From contig CASFWS010000077.1 of NCBI GenBank assembly GCA_949298295.1, positions 1 through 6,056 on the forward strand: a stretch of DNA of 6,056 nucleotides. Direction: 5' to 3'. The DNA comes from an uncultured Bacillota bacterium (GTDB taxonomy: Bacteria > Bacillota_I > Bacilli_A > RFN20 > CAG-826). Below are positions 1-5,680 of this stretch, piece after piece. The position numbers and the translations under genes were made by a program. The notes under the pieces are model-generated. The model was not told where the DNA came from. It ran no database searches and saw only the letters and a program-made list of their open reading frames with translations. The number at the start of each line of letters is the position of its first letter. Position 1 is the stretch's first letter.

Positions 1-887
1 GACAGGGGATCCGTTTTTCTCCCGACGAGGTCGTATCGATCCGCTTCCTCGATGAGGAAGGAATCCTTGAAGGCCTCGATGAAATTCTTGGCCTTGGACC
101 AGTAGAACTTCTCATGGTAAATGGAGGCCAAGGTATTCGCGATCGTCTCGATGTTCGTGAGGCTTCCCGTCGTCGTCGAAAGGATCCTGCCAAGGTTCTT
201 CAGCCCCTTGTCGGAAGCAAGGCCGTTTCGTTCGACAATGTCACGCAGATAGGTCTCGTTCATGACGGAAGAAAGATAGTTGGCCTTGCCCTCCATCGCC
301 TTTTCGAGGACGGCCATCGGGAGGCCCCCATAGAGGAGATATTCCTGAAAAAGAGAGGCCGGCTCGCCCGGCATCTCTCCCAAAATCTCGGGGATGGTAA
401 GCGGGGTAACGTGGATTTCGTCGCCCCGGTCGCGAAAGCGGGTCAGGACGTCGCTTGAAAGCATCCGCGAATTAGATCCGGTGACATAAAGGTCGATGTA
501 CGGATGCTTGAGAAGGCTGTTGCACACGTCGACAAAGGAAATCCGGTCGCCCGGGGCGTCGGGATTTTCCATTTCCTGGCAAAGTTGGATCTCGTCGATG
601 AAAACGTAGTTTCGTTTTCCGTCGCGGACAGAGGAAAGAACCTTGTCGAGCAGCTTCAAAGGATTCCGATATGGCGCGTTTTCAAGAGCATCCAATTCGA
701 GAATTATGATGTTGTCGGCGGCTACCCCTTCCTTCAAAAGACAGGGAATGTAGAGGTTCTTCAAAAGAAAGGACTTCCCGCTTCTTCGGAGGCCGGTGAT
801 GACTTTTACCCTGCCGTTTCCTCTTTTGGCAAGCAGAGTCTCGACAAGATGCTTTCTAGGGAACATATTTTTAGAGATAGATGGCAA
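1..887 (-). CDS. AAA-family ATPase, AAA_14/DUF4143 type (partial, C-terminus off the left edge)
   Basis: An open minus-strand frame runs from the start region to the window edge with no stop. Numbered from the internal ATG at 866, it shows a Walker A variant GLRRSGKS (residues 25-32), a Walker B YVFIDEIQ (87-94), a sensor-like VTGSNSRML (128-136), then RDRGDEIHVTPL (145-156) and YLLYGGLP (177-184). A predicted winged-helix stretch follows (about 205-250), and the DUF4143 part begins before the edge. This order is typical of the widespread AAA_14/DUF4143 ATPases of about 400 residues, whose cellular role is not established; there are no membrane segments or signal peptide. I prefer the TTG at 887 because GAGG lies 6 bases upstream of it. 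The ATG at 866, seven codons later, has no Shine-Dalgarno at normal spacing but fits the usual family N-terminus. The gene follows a tRNA terminator, so it is probably transcribed independently. Three of four sampled 60-base stretches are about 47-48% GC, lower than the sugar operon, which may mean horizontal acquisition. The family call is firm; the start is uncertain. Confidence 0.88.
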   Translation of the reverse strand, partial: MPSISKNMFPRKHLVETLLAKRGNGRVKVITGLRRSGKSFLLKNLYIPCLLKEGVAADNIIILELDALENAPYRNPLKLLDKVLSSVRDGKRNYVFIDEIQLCQEMENPDAPGDRISFVDVCNSLLKHPYIDLYVTGSNSRMLSSDVLTRFRDRGDEIHVTPLTIPEILGEMPGEPASLFQEYLLYGGLPMAVLEKAMEGKANYLSSVMNETYLRDIVERNGLASDKGLKNLGRILSTTTGSLTNIETIANTLASIYHEKFYWSKAKNFIEAFKDSFLIEEADRYDLVGRKTDPL

Positions 888-906
888 TTGCCACCTCTAT
901 CTAAAA
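869..906. promoter_or_regulatory. 38-bp near-perfect palindrome over the ATPase start region
   Basis: The two 19-base arms pair at 16 of 19 positions around a centre between 887 and 888. The innermost 12 bases (TGGCAATTGCCA, 882-893) are a perfect palindrome and the outer ends are TTTTAGA and its complement. It covers the ATPase Shine-Dalgarno, the candidate TTG start and the bases just before the ATG at 866. As DNA it looks like an operator for a dimeric or tetrameric regulator; as RNA it would fold into a hairpin hiding the ribosome binding site. There is no poly-T tail in the minus direction, so it is not a terminator of the tRNA unit. The role is inference; the symmetry is seen directly. 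Confidence 0.6.
892..897 (-). promoter_or_regulatory. Ribosome binding site supporting a TTG start for the ATPase
   Basis: The minus strand reads GAGGTG here, matching the 16S anti-Shine-Dalgarno. GAGG ends 6 bases before the TTG at 887-885, a normal spacing, while the ATG at 866 lies 25 bases from the end of GAGGTG, which is too far. It lies inside one arm of the 38-bp palindrome, so RNA folding could block it. Confidence 0.5.
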
Positions 907-914
907 CTATAGAT

Positions 915-940
915 GGAAAAGGCCAACAAGGAAAGGCCAA
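915..940. repeat. Short direct repeat, GGAAAAGGCCAA / GGAAAGGCCAA
   Basis: Two copies (915-926 and 930-940) differ by one A and are separated by CAA. On the minus strand they read as two TTGGCCTTTCC-like blocks between the tRNA terminator and the ATPase start. They lie where an ATPase promoter or activator site would be expected, and TTGGCC could serve as a weak -35 element. With only two short copies, chance is possible and the function is unknown. Confidence 0.4.
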
Positions 941-960
941 GGCGGCCGCGCCGGGCTAAT

Positions 961-992
961 AACAAAAAATCCGATGCCCATAAGACATCGGA
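961..992 (-). terminator. Rho-independent terminator of the tRNA-Thr unit
   Basis: Read on the minus strand, a perfect 7-bp stem TCCGATG/CATCGGA (992-986 pairing with 976-970) encloses a 9-base loop and is followed at once by TTTTTTGTT (969-961). It begins 12 bases after the encoded CCA of the tRNA. This is the canonical intrinsic terminator layout, and it separates the tRNA from the ATPase gene downstream. Confidence 0.9.
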
Positions 993-1004
993 CCGTTTCA
1001 TCGC

Positions 1005-1078
1005 TGGTGCCCCGCCGCAGAGTCGAACTACGAATTGATCCTTACCATGGATCCGTTATACCGCTTAACTAGCGGGGC
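1005..1078 (-). tRNA. trnT: tRNA-Thr (anticodon GGT) with encoded CCA
   Basis: A full cloverleaf of 74 bases folds on the minus strand. The acceptor stem is GCCCCGC/GCGGGGC (7 bp), followed by discriminator A and an encoded CCA (1007-1005). The D stem is GTTA/TAAC with a GG-containing loop. The anticodon stem is GATCC/GGATC with loop ATGGTAA, giving anticodon GGT at 1046-1044, which reads ACC and ACT threonine codons. The T arm is CGTAG/CTGCG with loop TTCGACT, and the variable region is 4 bases. It has its own promoter upstream and a terminator 12 bases downstream, so it is a single-gene unit. No mismatch suggests a pseudo-tRNA. Confidence 0.96.
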
Positions 1079-1098
1079 GTTGCCTTCAGGCGATAGGT

Positions 1099-1127
1099 AT
1101 CATAATTAAGAAGCGGCAGCCGTTCAA
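1099..1127 (-). promoter_or_regulatory. Sigma-70-type promoter for tRNA-Thr
   Basis: On the minus strand, a -35 element TTGAAC (1127-1122) and a -10 element TATGAT (1104-1099) are separated by exactly 17 bases. The -10 matches consensus at 5 of 6 positions and the -35 at 4 of 6. Transcription would start near 1092, about 14 bases before the tRNA 5' end at 1078. The region between the repressor stop and this promoter holds only a weak CCC/GGG hairpin. Confidence 0.75.
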
Positions 1128-1193
1128 GCCCCATCTTTCCGCGAGCTCGTACTTCTAAGGAAATCCCCGCAAAAAGGGCTTATCTTGATAGAG

Positions 1194-2198
1194 TTATTTG
1201 TCGTAGCGCGTCGAGGCGCGCTCGTTGAGGCGCGGGAAGGCGATGTAGGTCTCGCTCACCTGCTCGGGGTGGCGGATCTGTTCGACGATGGCCCTTCCGG
1301 CCGAAAGGCCGAGGGAGTGGACGTCGATGGAGACGCTCGAGAGCTTCGGCTTCGTGTATAGGGCCAGCGGATAGTCGTCGAAGGTGATGATGGACACTTC
1401 GCTCGGCACCTTCTTCCGGGCGTCTTGGAGGGCCCGAAGAGCCCCGAGGGCCAGGAAGTTGTTCGCGGCCACCACCGCATCGATTTCCATCTCCGAAAGG
1501 GCGCCCCGGACGGCCTTCTCGGCGTGAAGGGCGACCGGCTCGAGGGCAAGGATCCGCCGCTCCTCGAGCTCGATTCCCTTCCGCTCGAGGGCCCGCTTCA
1601 CCCCATGGAGACGGGAAAGGGAAATGTTATCGGCTTCTTCGCCTCCAACATAGAGAAAGTGCTTCCGGCCGTGGTTAAGGAGGCAATTGGCCGCCACTTC
1701 CCCGCACACCTCGTTGTTGTTGTCGATCCAGGAAAGGGAGCACTTTTCCTTCGGCTCCCCGATGAGGAGGGTGGGGATTGCGAACTCGTGGACGATGTCG
1801 AGGAGGGCGGTGTTTATCTCGATCCCGTGGACGATAAGGGCGTCCATCTCCTTTTGGGAGGCCATTTTCCGGAGGGGCGCGAGGTCTCCCCGCTCGACCT
1901 GGAGGAAATAGACCCGGTACTTGTAGCGGGCGAGGCTATGCTCGATGCCCGAGAGGATGGCGAACTTGTGGGGATCCTCGAAAAGGGTCTCGTAGGAGGT
2001 GAGGAAAACGACCGATCCCGTCTTCCCGGTCGCGAGGCTTTTGGCCTTCCTATCGGGGACGAAGCGGAGTTTCTTCATCGCCCTCTCGACTTTTTCCCGG
2101 ACCTCGGGAGAGACGCTCGGGAAGGAATTGACGACCCGGGAGACGGAGGCTGTCGAAACCCCGGCTTCCTTCGCGACGTCCTTGATGGTGATCGACAT
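1194..2198 (-). CDS. LacI-family transcriptional repressor, probable regulator of the maltodextrin operon
   Basis: A 334-residue DNA-binding repressor of normal LacI/GalR length. An N-terminal helix-turn-helix (residues 3-24, IKDVAKEAGVSTASVSRVVN) includes the STASVSR recognition helix. The hinge helix follows at about 48-58 (PDRKAKSLATG), with the leucine expected to enter the DNA minor groove at residue 55. A periplasmic-binding-protein-like effector domain follows (about 62-334), with the conserved ITFDDYPLALYTKPKLSSV block at 271-289. The gene starts 4 bases after the amylase stop. The purine-rich AAGGA inside the end of the amylase gene is 12 bases away, longer than ideal, so translation is probably coupled to the amylase. 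By position it should sense an imported sugar or its product and repress the operon; its operator is presumably upstream of the binding-protein gene, outside the window. The family is certain; the effector and target are inferred from context. Confidence 0.93.
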   Translation of the reverse strand: MSITIKDVAKEAGVSTASVSRVVNSFPSVSPEVREKVERAMKKLRFVPDRKAKSLATGKTGSVVFLTSYETLFEDPHKFAILSGIEHSLARYKYRVYFLQVERGDLAPLRKMASQKEMDALIVHGIEINTALLDIVHEFAIPTLLIGEPKEKCSLSWIDNNNEVCGEVAANCLLNHGRKHFLYVGGEEADNISLSRLHGVKRALERKGIELEERRILALEPVALHAEKAVRGALSEMEIDAVVAANNFLALGALRALQDARKKVPSEVSIITFDDYPLALYTKPKLSSVSIDVHSLGLSAGRAIVEQIRHPEQVSETYIAFPRLNERASTRYDK

Positions 2199-2202
2199 GG
2201 CC

Positions 2203-3888
2203 TTATTCTATCCTTTCGATGAGAAGATAGCCCTTGGGGGCAAGCTTTCCCGCCTCGTATCCTTTTTCGAGGAGAATCTTTCCGGGTAGAGGCTCGAGGG
2301 CCCGGCTTTCCTCCGAAGCGTTCAAATAGACGGCCACCGCCTCTTCTTCTCCCTTCCGGAGATAGGCGAAAAGCCCGCCCCTTTCGCTATGGAGGGCATG
2401 GAAGAAACTCCCGCGGAGGGAAGGATGTTCCTTCCGGATGGCGGAAAGAAGAGGCAAGAGTTCCCCGAAGGGGCATTCCCCCACTCGTTCCATCGGCCGG
2501 CGGTACTCCTCTTCCCGGAGACCGAGGAAGCCGCGCTCGTCCCCGTAAAGGAGGTTGATCGGCCCCGGATAGGTGAACTGGAGGACGAAGGCGAGGGCCA
2601 TCCGTTCCCGGTCGTCGCCCATGAGGGTGAGGAAGCGTGGGACGTCGTGGGTCGAAAGGAGGGAGAGCATCCCCCCGTGGTAGGCAGAAGGGATCCGGTT
2701 GAAGAGATAGGCCGTCCTTTCGAGGAGCTCGTCGCTTCTTCCCCCGGGGGAGAGGTAGGCAAGGACGGAACGCCGAAAGTCGTAGTCCATCGCCCCGTCG
2801 AAGCCTTCCTCGAGAAGCATCGGGCGAGGGTTTTGCCACGTTTCGGCCAAAAGGCAGGCCTCGGGGTTCACTTCCTTGAGGGCCGCGGAGAAAAAGCGCC
2901 AGAAGGACGGCGAGCATTCGTCGGCCGTATCCATCCGGAAGCCGTCGACCCTAAATTCGCCGACCCACTTGCGGAGGACCTTCAGGAAATAGGCGCGGAC
3001 CGCGGGGCAATCGAGGTCGAGCTTCGGCATGTGGGCCTCGTAGCCGAAGGTCGCGTAGGAGGGGCGTTCCCCCTTCTTCGCTGGATAGGAAACCGGGAAG
3101 GAGAGGGAATAGAACCAATCCCGGTAAGGGGAGGCCTCTTGCCTTTCCAAGACGTCTTGGAACGCGAAGAAGGAAGGGCCGCAGTGGTTGAAGACCCCGT
3201 CGATGATTAGATGCATCCCCCGCTTATGAACCTTCTCGAGTAGGCGGGCGAAGTCTTCCTCGCTTCCGAGGGCGGGATCGATTTGGAGATAATCTTCGGT
3301 GTCGTAACGGTGATAGCTCATCGCCTTGAAGATGGGATTCAAGTATATGGCGTTGCAACCGAGGGAAGAGATGTAATCGAGGCTTTCCTCGATGGCCTTG
3401 AGGCTACCGCCATGGTGGGCATTCCGCGTAAGGGAGGGGGCAACGCCCGGGGCGAGGAAGCTATCGGGGAAGATATTGTAGAAGACGGCTTCCGAAAGCC
3501 ACTTCGGCCCTTCGTGCCCGAATGAGCGAAAGCGGTAAGGGAACTTGAATAGATCGTTCCGTTCCTCGGAAAGGTCGGGGTGGAAACCTTCCCCGTAGTA
3601 ATAAAGGTGCTTTCCCTCAACATCGATGAGCTCGAAGGCATAGACGAGGCGGACGAGGGGCGTTACGACCTCAACCTCGAAATAATCGTAGAGGGGCGTT
3701 GCAAAGGTCTTTTCCATCGCGAGGCGCTCCATCTTCACGACCGGGGCCGGGTAGGCGGTATCGCCATAGAGGAAGAAAACGTCTTGAAGGTCGCCCGAGC
3801 GGGCGCGGAGGCGGAAGGCAAAATGCCCGGGACGGGGGCTATAGGCCATTTCCGAGAGGGAACGGTGAAAAATTGCGCTCAAGTCCAT
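2203..3888 (-). CDS. Cytoplasmic GH13 alpha-amylase, neopullulanase/cyclomaltodextrinase/maltogenic amylase type
   Basis: A 561-residue glycoside hydrolase that should cut alpha-1,4 bonds in imported maltodextrins or cyclodextrins. Residues 1 to about 125 look like a CBM34-type beta domain (YFEVEVVTPLVRLVYAF, then YYYGEGF). The TIM barrel starts near VFYNIFPDSF (135-144). GH13 motifs are complete: region I DGVFNH (230-235), region V MPKLD (287-291), region II GFRMDTADE (316-324) with nucleophile Asp320, region III AET with acid/base Glu349, and region IV STHD with Asp415. LLYGDERG (446-453) follows, then a C-terminal beta domain (about 490-561). MPKL is typical of subfamily GH13_20. There is no signal peptide, so it acts in the cytoplasm. 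The start is supported by AAGGAG 6 bases upstream, overlapping the end of the permease gene 3 bases away. The exact specificity (maltodextrin, cyclodextrin or pullulan oligomers) cannot be read from sequence. Confidence 0.93.
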   Translation of the reverse strand: MDLSAIFHRSLSEMAYSPRPGHFAFRLRARSGDLQDVFFLYGDTAYPAPVVKMERLAMEKTFATPLYDYFEVEVVTPLVRLVYAFELIDVEGKHLYYYGEGFHPDLSEERNDLFKFPYRFRSFGHEGPKWLSEAVFYNIFPDSFLAPGVAPSLTRNAHHGGSLKAIEESLDYISSLGCNAIYLNPIFKAMSYHRYDTEDYLQIDPALGSEEDFARLLEKVHKRGMHLIIDGVFNHCGPSFFAFQDVLERQEASPYRDWFYSLSFPVSYPAKKGERPSYATFGYEAHMPKLDLDCPAVRAYFLKVLRKWVGEFRVDGFRMDTADECSPSFWRFFSAALKEVNPEACLLAETWQNPRPMLLEEGFDGAMDYDFRRSVLAYLSPGGRSDELLERTAYLFNRIPSAYHGGMLSLLSTHDVPRFLTLMGDDRERMALAFVLQFTYPGPINLLYGDERGFLGLREEEYRRPMERVGECPFGELLPLLSAIRKEHPSLRGSFFHALHSERGGLFAYLRKGEEEAVAVYLNASEESRALEPLPGKILLEKGYEAGKLAPKGYLLIERIE

Positions 3889-3891
3889 GTC

Positions 3892-4779
3892 TTACTCCTT
3901 GACCCCGCCGGCGGAAAGCCCGCTTACCATGTGGCGCTGGGCCAGCATGAAGACGACGAGGATCGGCGCGCTGACGAGGAGGGAGGCCGCGAAGAAGACG
4001 GGCCAGCTCCCGGTCGATTCCTGGGCTTGGAGGCCGTAAAGGCCGCTCGCCAAGGTGTAGAAGTCGGGGTCGGATATGAAAGTCGTCGCGAAGATGTACT
4101 CGTTCCAGACGTAGATGAGGACCATAACGCCGGTGACGGCGAGGGCCGGCCGGGCCAAGGGAAGGAGAATCCGCATGATGACCTGGAAGGTCGAGCAGCC
4201 GTCCATCCGGGCCGCTTCCTCGATTTCGTAGGGAATGGTGTCGAAGTAGCCTTTGAGGTTGTAGAGGCCGAAGATGGCCATCGTCCCGACGTAAACCAAA
4301 AGGAGCCCGTAGATGCTATTGGAAAGGCGGAGCTCCCGGATGAGGGTATAGACCGAATATAGGGAAAGGACGCTCGGGAAGGCGTTAAGGACGATGAGGA
4401 AGCGGATGGCCGCGCCCTTGAGGCGGAAACGGAAGCGCGAGAAGGCGTAGGCGGCCGGGATCGAGATAGTCAAAACGAGGACGACCGTCGAAACGGCGAG
4501 GAGGAGGGTGTTCCCGAACCACGTCAGGATGTCGTAGTCGGTAAAAAGGGAAACGTAATTGTCGATCGTCCATTTCTCCGGGAAAAGGGAGAGGGAAGAA
4601 GAAAGGAGGGAATTGCTCTCCCCGAAGCTGATCCCGAGGGCATAGATGATCGGGAGCAAGGTCAAAAAGCAAAGGGCGATGAAGAAGATTTGAAGACCGC
4701 TCGCCTTGGCGATGTCTTTGGCTTTCTTGATGCTCTTTCGGCGGGCGATTTCCGCCTTAACGGGCGCCTTTTGCGGCAT
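3892..4779 (-). CDS. malG: CUT1 sugar ABC transporter permease, MalG-like
   Basis: A 295-residue inner-membrane permease, half of the maltodextrin import channel. One hydrophobic segment lies near the N-terminus (about 29-50). Further membrane segments lie at about 88-113, 124-146, 155-172, 210-231 and 260-281, giving the usual six. The cytoplasmic EAA loop, which docks the transport ATPase, is EEAARMDG at 187-194 followed by ILLPLARP. The typical WNEYIFATTF block is at 225-234, and the protein ends with the MalG-like MVSGLSAGGVKE. I chose the ATG at 4779 because a perfect AAGGAGG sits 5 bases upstream. The same frame stays open to 4944, but that extension is low-complexity Ser/Arg/Pro antisense-like sequence inside the malF frame. 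The gene overlaps malF by 23 bases. The CUT1 family is certain; maltodextrin as substrate rests on the amylase neighbour. Confidence 0.93.
   Translation of the reverse strand: MPQKAPVKAEIARRKSIKKAKDIAKASGLQIFFIALCFLTLLPIIYALGISFGESNSLLSSSLSLFPEKWTIDNYVSLFTDYDILTWFGNTLLLAVSTVVLVLTISIPAAYAFSRFRFRLKGAAIRFLIVLNAFPSVLSLYSVYTLIRELRLSNSIYGLLLVYVGTMAIFGLYNLKGYFDTIPYEIEEAARMDGCSTFQVIMRILLPLARPALAVTGVMVLIYVWNEYIFATTFISDPDFYTLASGLYGLQAQESTGSWPVFFAASLLVSAPILVVFMLAQRHMVSGLSAGGVKE
3895..3900 (-). promoter_or_regulatory. Ribosome binding site of the amylase gene
   Basis: AAGGAG on the minus strand lies immediately before the permease stop codon and 6 bases ahead of the amylase ATG at 3888. It fixes the amylase start and couples its translation to the permease. 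Confidence 0.8.
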
Positions 4780-5680
4780 GTTTTCCTCCTTTCTTCCGGA
4801 AGGACGGGTCGAAGAGGACGGTCGAGAGGACGACGAGGACGAAGATGATGGTCGCGACCGCCCCGCTATAGCCGTAGTTCCCGGTGATGAAGGCTTGCTG
4901 GTAAGCGTAGACGATGACCGTCTCGATATGGGCCCCGGTCCCAACCGGGGAAATGGTCATGAGGTTGACGATGTCGAACTGCTTGAAGGTCGTGAAGAGG
5001 GTGATGAGGACGGCCGGGGCGACGATCGGGACGATCGAGGGAATGGAGACGAAGACGTGCTTCTCGAAGGCATTGCAGCCGTCGAGGGCCGCGCTTTCGA
5101 AAAGCTCCTTGTTCACGCTTTGGAGGGCCCCGTCGATGATCATGATCATGAAGGGAAGGGCCAGCCAAAGATTCACGATGGTGCACGAAACGAAAGCCAT
5201 CATGTCGTTGGAGAGGAAGTCGGCCTCGACCCCGAGGAGGGCAAGGATCTTGCTGAGGTAGCCGAACTGGCCGTTGAACATCCCGTTCTTCCATAGGAGG
5301 ATGCTCACGTAGCCCGGCATTGCCCAAGGGATCATAAGAAGAGCCTTGTAGATCTTCCGCCCCTTGAGACGGGGGGAGTTCAGGAGGACGGCCAGGACAT
5401 AGGCAATGACCAACTGGAGGATCATGTTGACGGCCGTCCAAAGGATGGTGATCCCAAGGCTTCGGAGGAACGCGCTTCCAAGCGAGAAGGCATCGACGTA
5501 GTTCTCGATCCCGATGAGGGTGTAGTCGTAGTAGTTGTAGATCCCCATGTTCGTGAAGGAGAGGTAAACGGTGTGGCCGATGGGGAAGACGACCACGAGG
5601 AAAATGGTGAGAAGGGAGAGCGAGCTGAAGAGCCAGGGCTTACTTTCCCGCCCGATTTTCCTTAAGGTATCCGTTTTCAT
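4757..5680 (-). CDS. malF: CUT1 sugar ABC transporter permease, MalF-like
   Basis: A 307-residue inner-membrane permease that pairs with the MalG-like protein. Predicted membrane segments are at about 17-37, 75-99, 112-131, 160-182, 213-235 and 270-291. The EAA loop is ESAALDG at 195-201 followed by SIPSIVPI. The MalF-typical MIPWAMPGYVSILLWKNGMF stretch is at 116-135. At 307 residues and six segments it matches short CUT1 permeases rather than the longer eight-segment MalF of enterobacteria. The ATG at 5680 overlaps the binding-protein stop as ATGA, and no strong Shine-Dalgarno precedes it, so translation is probably coupled to the upstream gene. Its 3' end overlaps malG by 23 bases. No ATPase gene is seen in the operon. 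Confidence 0.93.
   Translation of the reverse strand: MKTDTLRKIGRESKPWLFSSLSLLTIFLVVVFPIGHTVYLSFTNMGIYNYYDYTLIGIENYVDAFSLGSAFLRSLGITILWTAVNMILQLVIAYVLAVLLNSPRLKGRKIYKALLMIPWAMPGYVSILLWKNGMFNGQFGYLSKILALLGVEADFLSNDMMAFVSCTIVNLWLALPFMIMIIDGALQSVNKELFESAALDGCNAFEKHVFVSIPSIVPIVAPAVLITLFTTFKQFDIVNLMTISPVGTGAHIETVIVYAYQQAFITGNYGYSGAVATIIFVLVVLSTVLFDPSFRKKGGKHAAKGAR
4785..4791 (-). promoter_or_regulatory. Strong ribosome binding site of the MalG-like gene
   Basis: The minus strand reads AAGGAGG, a perfect Shine-Dalgarno, 5 bases before the ATG at 4779 and inside the end of malF. It rules out the longer in-frame start at 4944. Confidence 0.88.

Noticed and set aside
906..933. Promoter for the ATPase with -10 TATAGT at 911-906
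   Set aside because: The -10 is a fair match, but the only -35 at suitable spacing (TTCCTT) is poor, and a start there would leave almost no leader before the Shine-Dalgarno.
114..959. Plus-strand open frames of 114 and 151 residues
   Set aside because: They lie antisense to the ATPase frame, which has clear Walker A and B motifs; their products show no recognisable domain.
1142..1149. CGAGCTCG palindrome upstream of the tRNA promoter
   Set aside because: Eight bases of symmetry is common by chance, and it has no second copy nearby.
1165..1178. Possible terminator after the repressor gene (CCC/GGG hairpin)
   Set aside because: Only about 3 base pairs form, with a 7-base loop, and the following sequence is a weak ATTTCC rather than a T run.
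1298..1311. CGGCC-GAAA-GGCCG hairpin in the repressor gene
   Set aside because: It is within conserved coding sequence (SAGRA region), has no T tail, and is explained by GC-rich codons.
2389..4362. Long plus-strand frames of 273 and 260 residues opposite the amylase and permease genes
   Set aside because: They are rich in Glu, Gly, Arg and Val with no domain, as expected from reading GC-rich genes on the opposite strand. The minus-strand genes have complete family motifs.
4780..4944. N-terminal extension of the MalG-like permease to an upstream ATG at 4944
   Set aside because: The extension is Ser/Arg/Pro low complexity inside the malF frame, and a perfect Shine-Dalgarno sits right before the internal ATG at 4779.
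5138..5152. ATGATCATGATCAT palindrome in the MalF-like gene
   Set aside because: It arises from repeated Met/Ile codons in a membrane segment (MIMIID); there is no regulatory context.
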